Assembly (NCBI RefSeq): GCF_009793335.1
Contig: NZ_WING01000001.1
Span: 4,712,001-4,776,000 of the forward strand
Direction: 5' to 3'
DNA: 64,000 nt
Source of the DNA: Actinomadura sp. J1-007
GTDB taxonomy: Bacteria > Actinomycetota > Actinomycetes > Streptosporangiales > Streptosporangiaceae
Positions 1-9,588 of the stretch are shown one piece after another. The notes under the pieces were generated by a model. That model searched no databases, had not been told where the DNA came from, and saw nothing but the letters and a program-made list of their open reading frames with translations. Position 1 is the first letter of the stretch. Each line of letters starts with the position of its first letter. Made by a program: the position numbers and the translations under genes.

Positions 1-96
1 GCCGACCGCGCCGCCACGATCGACGGGATGCTGATCGTGGACAGCCCGCCCGGAGGACCGACGATCATCCGCGCGGACCTGCCCTGCACCTGGTGA
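1..96 (+). CDS. Sensor histidine kinase, C-terminal end (partial)
   Basis: The window opens inside a gene. Its last 31 codons read in frame to a TGA at 94-96. The residues include LIVDSPPGGPT followed by IIRADLPC, the usual last strand of a GHKL ATPase domain in NarL-type two-component kinases of actinomycetes. The next gene downstream, 105 bases away, is a NarL/FixJ response regulator, so this is most likely its cognate kinase. The catalytic histidine and the sensor part lie outside the window. The family assignment rests on a short tail and on context. Confidence 0.7.
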   Translation, partial: ADRAATIDGMLIVDSPPGGPTIIRADLPCTW

Positions 97-189
97 CCCC
101 CGCCGCGCCGCCCCCGGACAGCGCCTCCGTACGTCCGGCCGCGCGGTCGCCGATCCTCGCCGCCGGGCGTCCCGGCGCCGCGGGGCCCC

Positions 190-195
190 GATAAT
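190..195 (+). promoter_or_regulatory. Candidate -10 element for a leaderless response regulator transcript
   Basis: GATAAT lies six bases upstream of the ATG at 202. A start site 6-7 bases after the hexamer would fall on the start codon, giving a leaderless mRNA, which is common in actinomycetes. No purine-rich ribosome binding site is needed in that reading. I see no clear -35 hexamer 17 bases upstream. Inferred from sequence only. Confidence 0.4.
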
Positions 196-201
196 GGGGG
201 C

Positions 202-855
202 ATGCGGGTAGTGATCGCCGAGGATTCGGTGCTGTTGCGGGAAGGGCTCGTCCGGCTGCTCGGCGACGCCGGGATCGAGACCGTCGCGACGGTCGGCGAC
301 GGCCCGGGACTGCTCGGCATCGTCGAGGAGCACGCCCCCGACCTCGCGATCGTGGACGTCCGGATGCCGCCCTCGTTCACCGACGAGGGCCTGCGCGCCG
401 CGCTCCAGGTGCGCGAGCGGCGGCCCGGCACCCCGATCCTGGTGCTGTCGCAGTACGTCGAGGAGCGGTACGCGACCGACCTGATCGGCGGCGGCGCGGA
501 GGGCGTCGGCTACCTGCTCAAGGAGCGGGTGGCCGATGTCGCGGAGTTCATCGACGCCGTGCGCCGCATCGCGGCGGGCGGGACGGTCATCGACTCCGAG
601 GTGATCGGCCAGCTGCTCGGCCGGCGGCGGACGGGCGACCCGCTGCGCGCGCTGACGCCCCGCGAGCACGAGGTGCTCGGGCTGATGGCCCAGGGCCGCT
701 CGAACGGCGCGATCGCCGAGGACCTGGTGGTCACCGAGGGCGCCGTGGAGAAGCACATCTCCAACATCTTCATGAAGCTCGACCTCCAGCCCGCCCAGGG
801 CGGGCACCGCCGCGTGATGGCCGTGCTCGCCTACCTCGGCCGCGCCGAGGGCTGA
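202..855 (+). CDS. NarL/FixJ-family response regulator
   Basis: A 217-residue two-domain response regulator. The receiver domain covers about residues 1-120, with the acidic pair E7/D8, phosphoacceptor D52 in IVDVRMPP and the conserved lysine K107 in YLLKERV. A LuxR-type helix-turn-helix follows at about 150-196, starting LTPREHEVL and ending in the recognition helix EGAVEKHISNIFMKL. Phosphorylation would dimerise it to bind promoters. It follows the kinase tail at 1-96, its likely partner. The ATG at 202 directly precedes the first beta strand MRVVIAED, so the start is well supported. Target genes are unknown. Confidence 0.93.
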   Translation: MRVVIAEDSVLLREGLVRLLGDAGIETVATVGDGPGLLGIVEEHAPDLAIVDVRMPPSFTDEGLRAALQVRERRPGTPILVLSQYVEERYATDLIGGGAEGVGYLLKERVADVAEFIDAVRRIAAGGTVIDSEVIGQLLGRRRTGDPLRALTPREHEVLGLMAQGRSNGAIAEDLVVTEGAVEKHISNIFMKLDLQPAQGGHRRVMAVLAYLGRAEG

Positions 856-890
856 GCCCGCCCGGCCGCGGCGGTACGTCCCGTACAAGA

Positions 891-906
891 TCGGGAATGC
901 CCGATG
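891..906. promoter_or_regulatory. Small inverted repeat upstream of rpmE
   Basis: ATCGGG and CCCGAT form a perfect 6-bp stem with an AATG loop, 36 bases after the response regulator stop. It may be a weak terminator for that gene or part of the rpmE control region. There is no T-tract. Confidence 0.3.
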
Positions 907-1042
907 ACCTCGGCACGTTCGGGTATCTGGCACACTTGGAGTGCAACCGCTGCGGTACCGGTTCACGCTTCCCACATCTCCCACGGCGTCGCCGTGCGGG
1001 CCGGGGGCGCCCGGCGACCGCCCCAAGGCGAGGAGAGACCCC

Positions 1043-1261
1043 ATGAAGCCCGACGTCCACCCGACGTACGTCGTCACGACCGTGACGTGCACGTGCGGCA
1101 ACACCTTCGAGACCCGCAGCACCGCCGACAACGGCGTGATCCACGCCGACGTGTGCTCCAACTGCCACCCGTTCTACACGGGCAAGCAGAAGATCCTCGA
1201 CACCGGCGGCCGGGTCGCGCGCTTCGAGCAGCGCTTCGGCAAGAAGAAGGCCGGCAAGTAG
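1043..1261 (+). CDS. rpmE: 50S ribosomal protein bL31, zinc-binding type
   Basis: A 72-residue bL31. It carries the four cysteines of the C+ form: C16 and C18 (CTCG) and C38 and C41 (CSNC), which bind one zinc ion. The HPFYTGKQ block follows, and the tail FGKKKAGK is basic. The ATG at 1043 is chosen because AGGAGAG lies just upstream and the protein then begins MKPDVHPTYV as in the family; an upstream in-frame start would add unrelated residues. Position just before prfA is the common actinobacterial arrangement. Confidence 0.95.
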   Translation: MKPDVHPTYVVTTVTCTCGNTFETRSTADNGVIHADVCSNCHPFYTGKQKILDTGGRVARFEQRFGKKKAGK

Positions 1262-1373
1262 CCGCGACGGACGCCGTACAGCGAAGCGGGACGGCCCGGG
1301 GACTGCCACGGTCCCCGGGCCGTCCGAAGCCGGAACACGGAGGCCACGCGGCCGGAACGGGCCAGGACACACG

Positions 1374-2431
<1,058 letters not shown>

Positions 2432-2435
<4 letters not shown>

Positions 2436-3292
2436 ATCTGCTGCTGGACGAGATCGCCAGGGCGACCGCGCGGCTGGCCGACGCCGGGGCCGCCTCGCCC
2501 CGCGCCGACGCCGAGGAGCTCGCCGCGGCCGTGCACCGGGTCAACCGTTCGGAGCTGCACAGCGTGCCCGACAGCGCGTTCGACGCCCTGTTCTGGGAGT
2601 ACGTCGCGCGGCGCGAGGCGGGCGAGCCGCTCCAGCACATCACCGGCCGCGCGTTCTTCCGCTACCTCGAACTGAAGGTCGGGCCCGGCGTGTTCGTCCC
2701 GCGGCCCGAGACCGAGGTGATGGTCGGCTGGGCGCTGGAGACGCTGCGCGACATGGACGTGCGCGACCCGCTCGTGGTCGACCTCGGCACCGGTTCCGGC
2801 GCGATCGCGCTGTCGATCGCGCAGGAGGCGCCGCGCGCCCGGGTGCACGCGGTCGAGAAGGACCCGACGGCGTTCGTGCACGCCACCCGCAACGTCGAGG
2901 AGCTCGACGAGCGGGGCCGCGTCCGGCTGCACCTCGGCGACCTCGGCACCGCGCTCGGCGAGCTCGACGGCACCGTCGACCTCGTGGTGAGCAACCCGCC
3001 GTACATCCCGATGAGCGAGTGGGAGTACGTGCCGCGCGACGTCCGCGACCACGACCCGGCCGACGCGCTGTGGGGCGGCGGCGACGACGGCCTCGACGCG
3101 GTCCGGCAGGTCGAGCGCACCGCGCGGCGGCTGCTGCGCCCCGGCGGCTACGCCGCCTGCGAGCACAGCGACCTCCAGGGCAACGGCGTCTACTGGATCT
3201 TCGCCGAGGACAACGGCTGGCGCGACGTGCGCAACCGCCGCGACCTGACCAACCGCGACCGGTTCGTCACCGCGCGGCTCGGCGCCGACTGA
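2432..3292 (+). CDS. prmC: Release factor glutamine N5-methyltransferase
   Basis: A 286-residue SAM-dependent methyltransferase that modifies the GGQ glutamine of RF1 and RF2. An N-terminal helical domain covers about 1-90. A Rossmann-type methyltransferase domain follows, with the SAM-binding loop DLGTGSG at 117-123 and the catalytic NPPY at 188-191 that holds the glutamine amide. The ATG overlaps the prfA stop. The order prfA-prmC-Sua5 is widely conserved in actinobacteria and firmicutes. Confidence 0.96.
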
Positions 3293-3340
3293 CGCCCCGC
3301 CCCGGTCCGGGGCGCGGATATCCTGGGTCCTGCCAGAGAG

Positions 3341-3353
3341 TTCCATGATGGAA
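3341..3353. promoter_or_regulatory. Perfect palindrome in the Sua5 leader
   Basis: TTCCATGATGGAA is a 13-base palindrome with six-base arms around a central G. It ends 11 bases before the GTG start of the next gene and about 17 bases after a TATCCT hexamer that could be its -10. The position suits an operator or a leader hairpin controlling that gene. No regulator can be assigned. Confidence 0.35.
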
Positions 3354-3364
3354 GACGGGCGACC

Positions 3365-4138
3365 GTGAGCCGACGTTATGACTGCTCCGAGCCGATGGAG
3401 CGCACCCGGGGGATCGCCGACGCGGTCTCCGCCGTACGGCGCGGTGAGCTCATCGTGCTGCCGACCGACACGGTGTACGGGGTCGGCGCCGACGCGTTCA
3501 TCCCGCCCGCCGTGTCCGCGCTCCTGGACGCCAAGGGCCGCGGCAGGGACGTGCCCCCGCCCGTCCTGGTCGGCTCCGTGCGGGCCGCCACGGCCCTCGT
3601 CGAGGACCTCGGGACGTACGGGCAGGACCTGATCGACGAGTTCTGGCCGGGCGCGCTCACGCTGGTCTGCCGCGCCAACCAGAACCTGATGTGGGACCTC
3701 GGCGACACCAAGGGCACCGTCGCGCTCCGCATGCCGATGCACGAGATGGCCGTCGAAGTGCTCAAGGAGACCGGCCCGCTCGCGGTCAGCAGCGCCAACC
3801 TGAGCGGCCGCCCCGCGGCGCGCACGGCGGCGGACGCCGAGGAGATGCTCGGCGACTCGATCGCCGTCTACCTCGACGGCGGCCGTTCCGGCAACGGCGA
3901 CCCGTCCACGATCATCGACCTCACCGGCGCCGTCCCTCGCCTGCTGCGCGCGGGCGCCGTCCCCGAGGACAAGATCCGCGCGATCGTCGGCGTCCTGCTC
4001 ACCGACGACGCCGACGAGGAGCCCGCCGAGAAGCTCTCCCTGACCAAGGGCGAGGAAGCCGCCGGCAAGCCGTCCCTCGTCAAGGAGGAGACGGCCCCCG
4101 AGCCGTCGCTCGCCAAGGACGACCCGAAGACCGACTGA
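3365..4138 (+). CDS. Threonylcarbamoyl-AMP synthase (Sua5/YrdC/YwlC family)
   Basis: A 257-residue YrdC-domain protein that makes threonylcarbamoyl-AMP from threonine, bicarbonate and ATP, the first step of the t6A37 modification of ANN-decoding tRNAs. The core covers about residues 15-210: LPTDTVYGVG, the KGRGRDVPPP substrate loop, WPGALTL, VALRMP and the SSANLSG signature. The last 45 residues are a charged, probably disordered tail in which a short S-L-x-K motif recurs three times (KLSLTKGE, KPSLVKEE, EPSLAKDD). There is no Sua5 C-terminal domain. GTG start at 3365. It follows prmC as in other actinomycetes. Confidence 0.92.
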   Translation: MSRRYDCSEPMERTRGIADAVSAVRRGELIVLPTDTVYGVGADAFIPPAVSALLDAKGRGRDVPPPVLVGSVRAATALVEDLGTYGQDLIDEFWPGALTLVCRANQNLMWDLGDTKGTVALRMPMHEMAVEVLKETGPLAVSSANLSGRPAARTAADAEEMLGDSIAVYLDGGRSGNGDPSTIIDLTGAVPRLLRAGAVPEDKIRAIVGVLLTDDADEEPAEKLSLTKGEEAAGKPSLVKEETAPEPSLAKDDPKTD

Positions 4139-4181
4139 GCCCCGGCCGCGTGACCCGGCCGGGGCCGCATGCGGCCGACTA

Positions 4182-4223
4182 TCTTGCGGTGCAAGACTCC
4201 GCGCCACTACCTTGCGGTGCATG
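4182..4223. promoter_or_regulatory. Paired PadR-type operator sites overlapping the padR start
   Basis: TCTTGCGGTGCAAGA (4182-4196) has perfect six-base arms around GGT. A second copy, CTTGCGGTGCATG (4211-4223), has one arm conserved and the other degraded, and includes the ATG at 4221. The CTTGCGGTGCA core repeats with 28-base spacing. TACCTT at 4209-4214 could be the -10 of a leaderless transcript. TTGC/GCAA palindromes of this type are, from memory, typical operators of actinobacterial PadR regulators, so autoregulation is the likely function. Confidence 0.55.
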
Positions 4224-4601
4224 ACAGTGGACGGTGGGCGGCGCCGCAGCCAGTGGCTCCGGGGCGTGCTCGATCTCTGCCTGCTCGCGGTGGTGGCCGA
4301 CGAGCCGGCGTACGGGTACGAGATGACCCAGCGGCTCGACGCGGTGGGGCTCGACGCGGTCGCGGGCGGTTCCATCTACCCGGCCCTCGGACGCCTCCAG
4401 CGCGAGGGGCTCGTGGAGTCGTACCTCGTGCCGAGCGGCGAGGGCCCCGCGCGCAAGTACTACCGGCCGACCGAGCTGGGCCGTTCCGCGCTGGACGAGT
4501 GGTCGCGCGAGTGGACCAGGCTCACCGGCGGCGTCGCGGCCGTGCTCGACCGCGTCGCCCCCGCGACGGAGACCGTGAGCGACGAAGGGATCGTACGGTG
4601 A
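4221..4601 (+). CDS. PadR-family transcriptional regulator
   Basis: A 126-residue winged-helix regulator of the short PadR class. QWLRGVLDLCLLAVV forms helix 1, YGYEMTQRL follows, SIYPALGRLQREGLVES is the recognition helix and wing, and RKYYRPTELGR completes the wing. The C-terminal helix is for dimerisation. A TTG at 4212 would add three residues; I prefer ATG at 4221, because the upstream bases form the operator repeat. The stop overlaps the GTG of the next gene (GTGA), so the pair is one module in which PadR represses itself and its membrane partner. Confidence 0.9.
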   Translation: MTVDGGRRRSQWLRGVLDLCLLAVVADEPAYGYEMTQRLDAVGLDAVAGGSIYPALGRLQREGLVESYLVPSGEGPARKYYRPTELGRSALDEWSREWTRLTGGVAAVLDRVAPATETVSDEGIVR

Positions 4602-5287
4602 CGGACAAGGTCGTCAAGAGGTGCGGGCGGACGTGGCGGCGCATCGGCGTCTCCCGGGACGTGGCGGCGGAGATGGCCGCCGAACTCGAAGCCGATCTCG
4701 CCGCCGCCCGGGAGGACGGCCGCGATCCCGAGTCGTACGTGGGCGGCGACCCCGCCGGGTTCGCGCGCGCCTGGGCGTCCGAACGCGGCGCCGTCCCGGT
4801 CCGCGCCCGCGCCGGGCGGCTCATGGCGGCGGCCCTGCTCGGCGGCCTGCCGGGCGCCCTGACCGGCCTGTTCATGGTCTTCGGCCTGTCGAGCGAAGCG
4901 CTGGCCGAAGTTCTCGGCCGTGACCCGGCCGGGCTCGACGTGCCCGGCTGGCTGGTGTTCGCCCTCTACGGCCTGAGCGGCGCGTTCGCGTGGGCGGGCG
5001 TCCTCGCCGCGGTGTCGGCCGTCCTCAGGTTCCACGCCGACGCCGCCCGCCAACGAACGCTCCGCGCCCTCGCGGTCGTCCTCCCCCTGGCCGGCCTGGC
5101 CGCCGCCGCGGGCACGGCCCTGGCGGCCAGGGCGTACGCCTACCCGTTCGGCCCGATCCCGTTCGCCATAGAGACGACCGCCCCGGTCGCGACCATCCTC
5201 GCCACCGTAACCCTGACCCGCCTCGCAACCATCCGTACCCCCAAAAAGAACCCCCGCACGAACGAACCGGCCGCCCAATCCGCCTGA
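4598..5287 (+). CDS. PadR-partner integral membrane protein
   Basis: A 229-residue protein starting with GTG inside the padR stop. Residues 1-65 are soluble and helical (VAAEMAAELEADLAAAREDG, then PAGFARAWASERG), like the cytoplasmic prefix domain of membrane proteins paired with PadR regulators. Four hydrophobic segments follow at about 75-95, 115-140, 150-175 and 185-205. The tail is polar. The function is unknown; in similar modules the membrane protein is thought to sense envelope state or act with a transporter. I do not recognise a catalytic motif. Confidence 0.8.
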   Translation: MTDKVVKRCGRTWRRIGVSRDVAAEMAAELEADLAAAREDGRDPESYVGGDPAGFARAWASERGAVPVRARAGRLMAAALLGGLPGALTGLFMVFGLSSEALAEVLGRDPAGLDVPGWLVFALYGLSGAFAWAGVLAAVSAVLRFHADAARQRTLRALAVVLPLAGLAAAAGTALAARAYAYPFGPIPFAIETTAPVATILATVTLTRLATIRTPKKNPRTNEPAAQSA

Positions 5288-5390
5288 GTGGGCGTGGGGA
5301 ATTGGGGTTCTTTGGGGAGGGGAAAATGGTGGGTGGGGGATTTCGGAGTTGTGTTGGTGCAGGTCAGGGGCTTGGGGGTGGAAGTACGAA

Positions 5391-5416
5391 GGGCCCCGCC
5401 GGGAGTGGCGGGGCCC
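5391..5416. terminator. Bidirectional hairpin terminator between convergent genes
   Basis: GGGCCCCGCC and GGCGGGGCCC form a perfect 10-bp stem around GGGAGT. It lies between a plus-strand gene ending at 5287 and a minus-strand gene ending at 5452, so it can serve both. A short TTCG follows on the plus side; there is no long T-tract. Confidence 0.7.
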
Positions 5417-5451
5417 TTCGCGCGTCAGACGGCGCGTTGCGTCTCAGTGGC

Positions 5452-5963
5452 TCAGAAGAGCTTCTTGGACTTGCCGTAGAGGTACTTGCCGGTCTTCTTG
5501 TTCCGGCCGCATTCCTGGACGTACAGGTGGCTGCTCAGCGACGACTTGGCCGAGATCTTGACCGTGGCCTTGCCGTCGTAGTAGTACCAGCTCCCCTTGG
5601 AGCTGCGCGCCATGATGGTGTGACGCGAGAAGTAGCCCTTCTTGCCTTCGGTGAACAGGAACCGCACGCAGGCGGTCCAGCCGTTCGCCTTGCTGTCGCG
5701 AAGGTAGCCGCTCACGTACGTGCTGCCGCCCTTGCGGGTGTACGTCCCCACGCGGAGAGGTTGCCGTAGGAGTTGTACGGGGCTCACTTGCGGGCGGCGG
5801 CCGTCGTGACCGGTCCGGAGGCGGGCGCGGGGGCCACGGTGGTGGCCGCTCCGCTGGTGGACGCCGAGACGGGGGCGTCGTCCGCGAGGGCGGTCCCGCT
5901 CAGGGCGGCCATGCCGGACACCATGGTGCCGGCGGCCAGGGCGACTGCAGCGATACGCCGCAT
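5452..5963 (-). pseudogene. Secreted basic protein, broken by a stop and a frameshift
   Basis: The N-terminus MRRIAAVALAAGTMVSG with a cleavage site after GTALA is a clear signal peptide. It starts at 5963 with GGAGG six bases upstream. That frame meets TGA at 5784-5786, then continues plausibly as APYNSYGNLSAWG. The conserved-looking remainder (GTYTRKGGSTYVSGYLRD onward, rich in Y, K and S, with two cysteines) is in the next frame and ends at 5452. Adding one G to the G4 run (CCCC at 5746-5749 on plus) joins the two frames, but the TGA remains. Alternatively a GTG at that TGA starts a second reading frame. It resembles small secreted actinomycete proteins of unknown function. Confidence 0.6.
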
Positions 5964-6236
5964 AGGTCCCTCCATGCTCTGGTTTCACGAAATTAGCTCC
6001 GCAAACCTAGCAGGGACGACAAGATCATTTTTATCTCGGACTTAGATCGTGGCCAGGGACGGACGTGATCGGCGCCACATCCGAACTTTCGAGGGACGGT
6101 GCGCATCCAACGGTCTAGTCGGGGGTGGGCGGGACACCGAAAAGAACCCGTCAAAGGCGCGCGGGAACGCCATTCCCGGCCCGAAGTCGGGCATTTAGGG
6201 CTTCGCCGGGAACGGCGCCGAACGGTGTGGTGCCCC

Positions 6237-8273
6237 TCACGGTTCTTCGAGCGCGTCGAGGAGGGCGCGCATGTCGAGGAGCGCCGCGCGGGCCTGCCCG
6301 GTGATCTCCGCGAGAGCCGCCTTGGCGTCGTCCGGGGTGCCCGCGAGGCCCGCCTCGGCGGTGCGGACGAGCCGCGCGGTGTGGTCGAGCACCGTCCCGC
6401 GCAGGCCGAGGGCGACGCGGTGGCGCTCGGCGAGGGCGGCCTCGCCGGCGCGGGCGGCCATGGTGCGCAGCGCGGCGGCCTCCCAGCGCTGGCCCCGGCC
6501 GGTGACCGCGCGCCCCCACGCCCAGAACGGCAGCAGCACGAGCGCGCCGAACATGCCGCCGGTGAGCAGCCCGAACGGGACGATGGCGTTGCCCCCGGCG
6601 GAGTCGGAGTCGGTGGAGATCAGGATCGTCCACGCGAGCGTCCAGGGAAGGACGGCGACGAACGGCGCGGGCCACGTGAAGCGGCCCGGACGCGAGTGCC
6701 CCGCGACCGAGTAGACCGCGACCATCTCGGCCATGGCGCCGACGGCGAGCAGGCCGACCAGGGCGGGGGAGTACACGCTCGTGGTGCAGGCCCACACGAC
6801 GTCGATCGCGAGCAGCGCGCCGAGCGAGGTCCAGGGCGCACGCCGCCGCCACCACAGGGGAACGGCGCGCAGCAGCAGCGCGGCCACCACGAGCACCGCT
6901 CCGCCGAGCGACCAGTCGCGCAGGATCGGCTCCGGCGGCGTGAACGCCAGGATCGGCGGCAGCGCAGCGCAGAGCAGCACGACGGAGCCGTCGAGCACCT
7001 CCGGCCAGCCCGGCCCGCGCCGGGGCCCGGCCGGCGAGGTCGGCAGGACGGCGCGGACCGTCCAGCCGCCGGTCTCGGACGGGCCCGCGGTGAGGGTGCC
7101 GCCGACGGACTCGGCGCGCTCGCGCATCCCGGCGATGCCGCGCCCGGTGCCGAGCGAGGGCACCGGGTCGGCCTCGGGCGGCGCCTCGTTGGCGACGGTG
7201 ATCTCCACCGCGCCGGGGACGCGGGCGACCTCGACGGCGACCGGCGCGCCCGAGGCGTACCGCATCGCGTTGGTCAGCGACTCCTGGACGATCCGGTACG
7301 CGGCCGTCCGCAGCTCGGGGCGCAGGGGCTTGGCGCGCCCGAGCGGCAGCGGCCTGCGGGGCCCGGCCGGGGCGCCCTCGATGGCGAGGGAGACGGGGAC
7401 GCCCACGCGCGCGAGGCCCTCGCAGAGGGCCGGGAGCATCGTGTCGAGGTCGCCGTCCTCGGACTCGGGTCCCATCACGTCCACGAGGCGGCTGAGGGCC
7501 TTCAGGACGTCCCTGCCGGTGTCGGCGGCGGCCGTCAGCGCCCGCGCGGTCAGATCCGGGTCGTCGAGGCGGGCGACCGCGCCGCTGTGGACGACGACCG
7601 CGCTCAGATGGTGGCCAGCGACGTCGTGCAGGTCGCGGGCGAGCCGTTCGCGCTCGGTGCCCGCCGCGGCCCGGCGCTCGTGCTCGGTCCGCGCGAGCTG
7701 CTCGGCGATCCGGCGGCGGCGCTCGGTGTACTGGCGGCGGAGCTGGCCGAGCGCGGTGATCGCGAGGTAGAACACCACGTTGACGGTCTCGTTGACCAGC
7801 AGGTCGCCGAGGCCCTGCTCCAGCGGCAGCGCGGTCGCGAACGCGACGCCGAACGCCGCGAGGCCCCCCGCCAGCGCCGTCCGCCCGCCCCGGTGCACGG
7901 CGAGCGAGTACAGCGCGACGCCGTCGGTGATCCCCGCCGCCAGCGTGTCGGTGCGCTGGACGATCAGCAGTCCCACCGCGCTGAGCGCGACCGTCGCCGC
8001 GAGCACCGGCCCCGGCGCGGCGCGGCGCCAGATCAGCGCGAGGCACGAGGCGATCACGCAGCCCGTCAGGCCCATCCACTGGCGGTCGCCGAGCGGCGTG
8101 CTCGCGACCGACGTCAGCAGCCAGGTGCCGAAGAGCTGCGCGCACGCCAGAACGGCCGGCACGGCGAAATCCGCCACGCTCGGCCACCGCGCCGGGCCCT
8201 GGCCCGGCGGTCCCGCGATCTCCCCGCCCCGCGGCCCCCCGGCCGGGACGGTCTGCTCGGAGCCCCCGCTCAT
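6237..8273 (-). CDS. Orphan sensor histidine kinase with a second degenerate kinase-like module
   Basis: A 678-residue membrane protein. Residues 35-175 hold about five membrane segments. A HisKA_3 dimerisation domain has H216 in ERLARDLHDVAGHHLS, and an HATPase_c domain includes ESLTNAMRY and GTGRGIAGMRERAE. A second block of membrane segments follows at about 415-575. The end then resembles a second HisKA_3 pair of helices (ERHRVALGLRGTVLDHTARL and ALLDMRALLDAL) without a histidine at the usual position and without an ATPase. ATG at 8273. No response regulator lies beside it. A divergent DUF2207-type gene starts at 8416. Confidence 0.85.
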   Translation of the reverse strand: MSGGSEQTVPAGGPRGGEIAGPPGQGPARWPSVADFAVPAVLACAQLFGTWLLTSVASTPLGDRQWMGLTGCVIASCLALIWRRAAPGPVLAATVALSAVGLLIVQRTDTLAAGITDGVALYSLAVHRGGRTALAGGLAAFGVAFATALPLEQGLGDLLVNETVNVVFYLAITALGQLRRQYTERRRRIAEQLARTEHERRAAAGTERERLARDLHDVAGHHLSAVVVHSGAVARLDDPDLTARALTAAADTGRDVLKALSRLVDVMGPESEDGDLDTMLPALCEGLARVGVPVSLAIEGAPAGPRRPLPLGRAKPLRPELRTAAYRIVQESLTNAMRYASGAPVAVEVARVPGAVEITVANEAPPEADPVPSLGTGRGIAGMRERAESVGGTLTAGPSETGGWTVRAVLPTSPAGPRRGPGWPEVLDGSVVLLCAALPPILAFTPPEPILRDWSLGGAVLVVAALLLRAVPLWWRRRAPWTSLGALLAIDVVWACTTSVYSPALVGLLAVGAMAEMVAVYSVAGHSRPGRFTWPAPFVAVLPWTLAWTILISTDSDSAGGNAIVPFGLLTGGMFGALVLLPFWAWGRAVTGRGQRWEAAALRTMAARAGEAALAERHRVALGLRGTVLDHTARLVRTAEAGLAGTPDDAKAALAEITGQARAALLDMRALLDALEEP

Positions 8274-8415
8274 CGTGTCGTCCCCCGATCGATTACACGG
8301 AACGACCTTATGGTGGGTTTCCGGGACAGGGGACCTGAGCTGAGCGGAGAACGACGATGGACTGCGGAAGGTAATCCGTTCGTTACGCGGACGGATCGCC
8401 TCCAACGGTGGAACC

Positions 8416-9482
8416 ATGCCTGAAGTGCGTGCCAGGGCCCGGGGGCCGGTGGCCGCGGCGGGCGGGTCGCTGCTGCCGGCCGCCGCGCTCGCCCTGCTCA
8501 CCCTTCTGCTGCTGATGTCCGCCGCGCCTTCCGCGCGCGCGGAAGGCACGGCGCGCACGCCCGCGCGGGACGCGGCCGGGCCGGCGTTCGACATCGACGG
8601 CGAACGGATCCCGACGTACGACGTGGTCCTGACGATCCGGCCGGACGGCGTCCTGCGGGTCAGGGAGACGATCACCTACGACTTCGACCGGAACGGCGAG
8701 CACGGCATCGTGCGGCGCGTCCGGTACCGCGACCGCAACCGCCTGTTCGCGATCCGCGACGTCCGGACGAGCTCCTCCACGGGCGCGCCCGCGCGCGCGA
8801 AGACGCTGCACCTGCTGCACGACGTGCAGATCAGCGTGGGCGACCGGCACCGCAAGGTGCGCGGGCGGCAGGCGTACGTGATCGAGTACGAGGTCGGCGG
8901 GGCGTTCACCCCCTACTCCGGCCACGACGAGCTGACCTGGGACGCGCTCGGCACCGGCTGGGACGTGCCGATCGGCGAGGCCGCCGCGCGGGTCGAGGCG
9001 CCCGTCCCGCTGCGGCGCGCGACGTGCCGGGCCGGGGAGCCGCCCGCGACGGTGCCGTGCCTGCGCGACCGGGACGGCCCGTACGCGATCGACTTCACCC
9101 AGCGGGGCTGCGCCCGCACGAGGGCATGACGGTCAGGGTCAAGCTGCCGAAGGGGGCGGTCGCCGTCCCGCCGCCCGTCTACGCCAGCCCGCACTGGGAC
9201 GCGACGTGGCAGGGCACCACCGCGCTCGCGCTGGCCCTCGGGGCGGTCGCGGCGGTGGCGCGGCGCCCGCCCGGACGCCGCGTGGGGGCGGTGATGATCG
9301 GGGCGGGGGCGGTCCTGGTGGCGGCCGACGCCGCCGACGACGCGGTCGCGCACGGGCCGTGGGCGTTCTCACTGGGGGACCTGTGCCTCATGGGCCTGGC
9401 GTTGGCGATCGTGGGGGCGGGAGCGGTGTGCGCCGGGAGGAACGGGGCCCAAGGCGCAACGGACACCCGGTGGGAGGAATAG
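8416..9482 (+). pseudogene. DUF2207-like membrane protein, frameshifted
   Basis: The N-terminal part (8416 to about 9103) has a signal peptide or anchor ending AAPSARA, then the DUF2207 extracellular beta domain: VVLTIRPDGVLRVRETITYDF, GIVRRVRYRD and AYVIEYEVGGAFTPY. The frame is lost at the G4 run 9104-9107. One added G restores FTQRGLRPHEGMTVRVKLP, which runs on to 9482 through hydrophobic segments. Even when restored, the protein is about 355 residues, shorter than typical DUF2207 proteins, and lacks the glycine-rich C-terminus. It may be a sequencing lesion or a true pseudogene. It is transcribed divergently from the kinase at 6237-8273. Confidence 0.7.
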
Positions 9483-9588
9483 AGTTGTCCGGGCGCCACC
9501 GGAGATCGGGACGTCCCGCCGTGAACGGAACGGCCGCGTCGCGCGTTCACCCGGGTAGGCGTGGCCGGCGAAGGGAGGCGTAGGGCGA

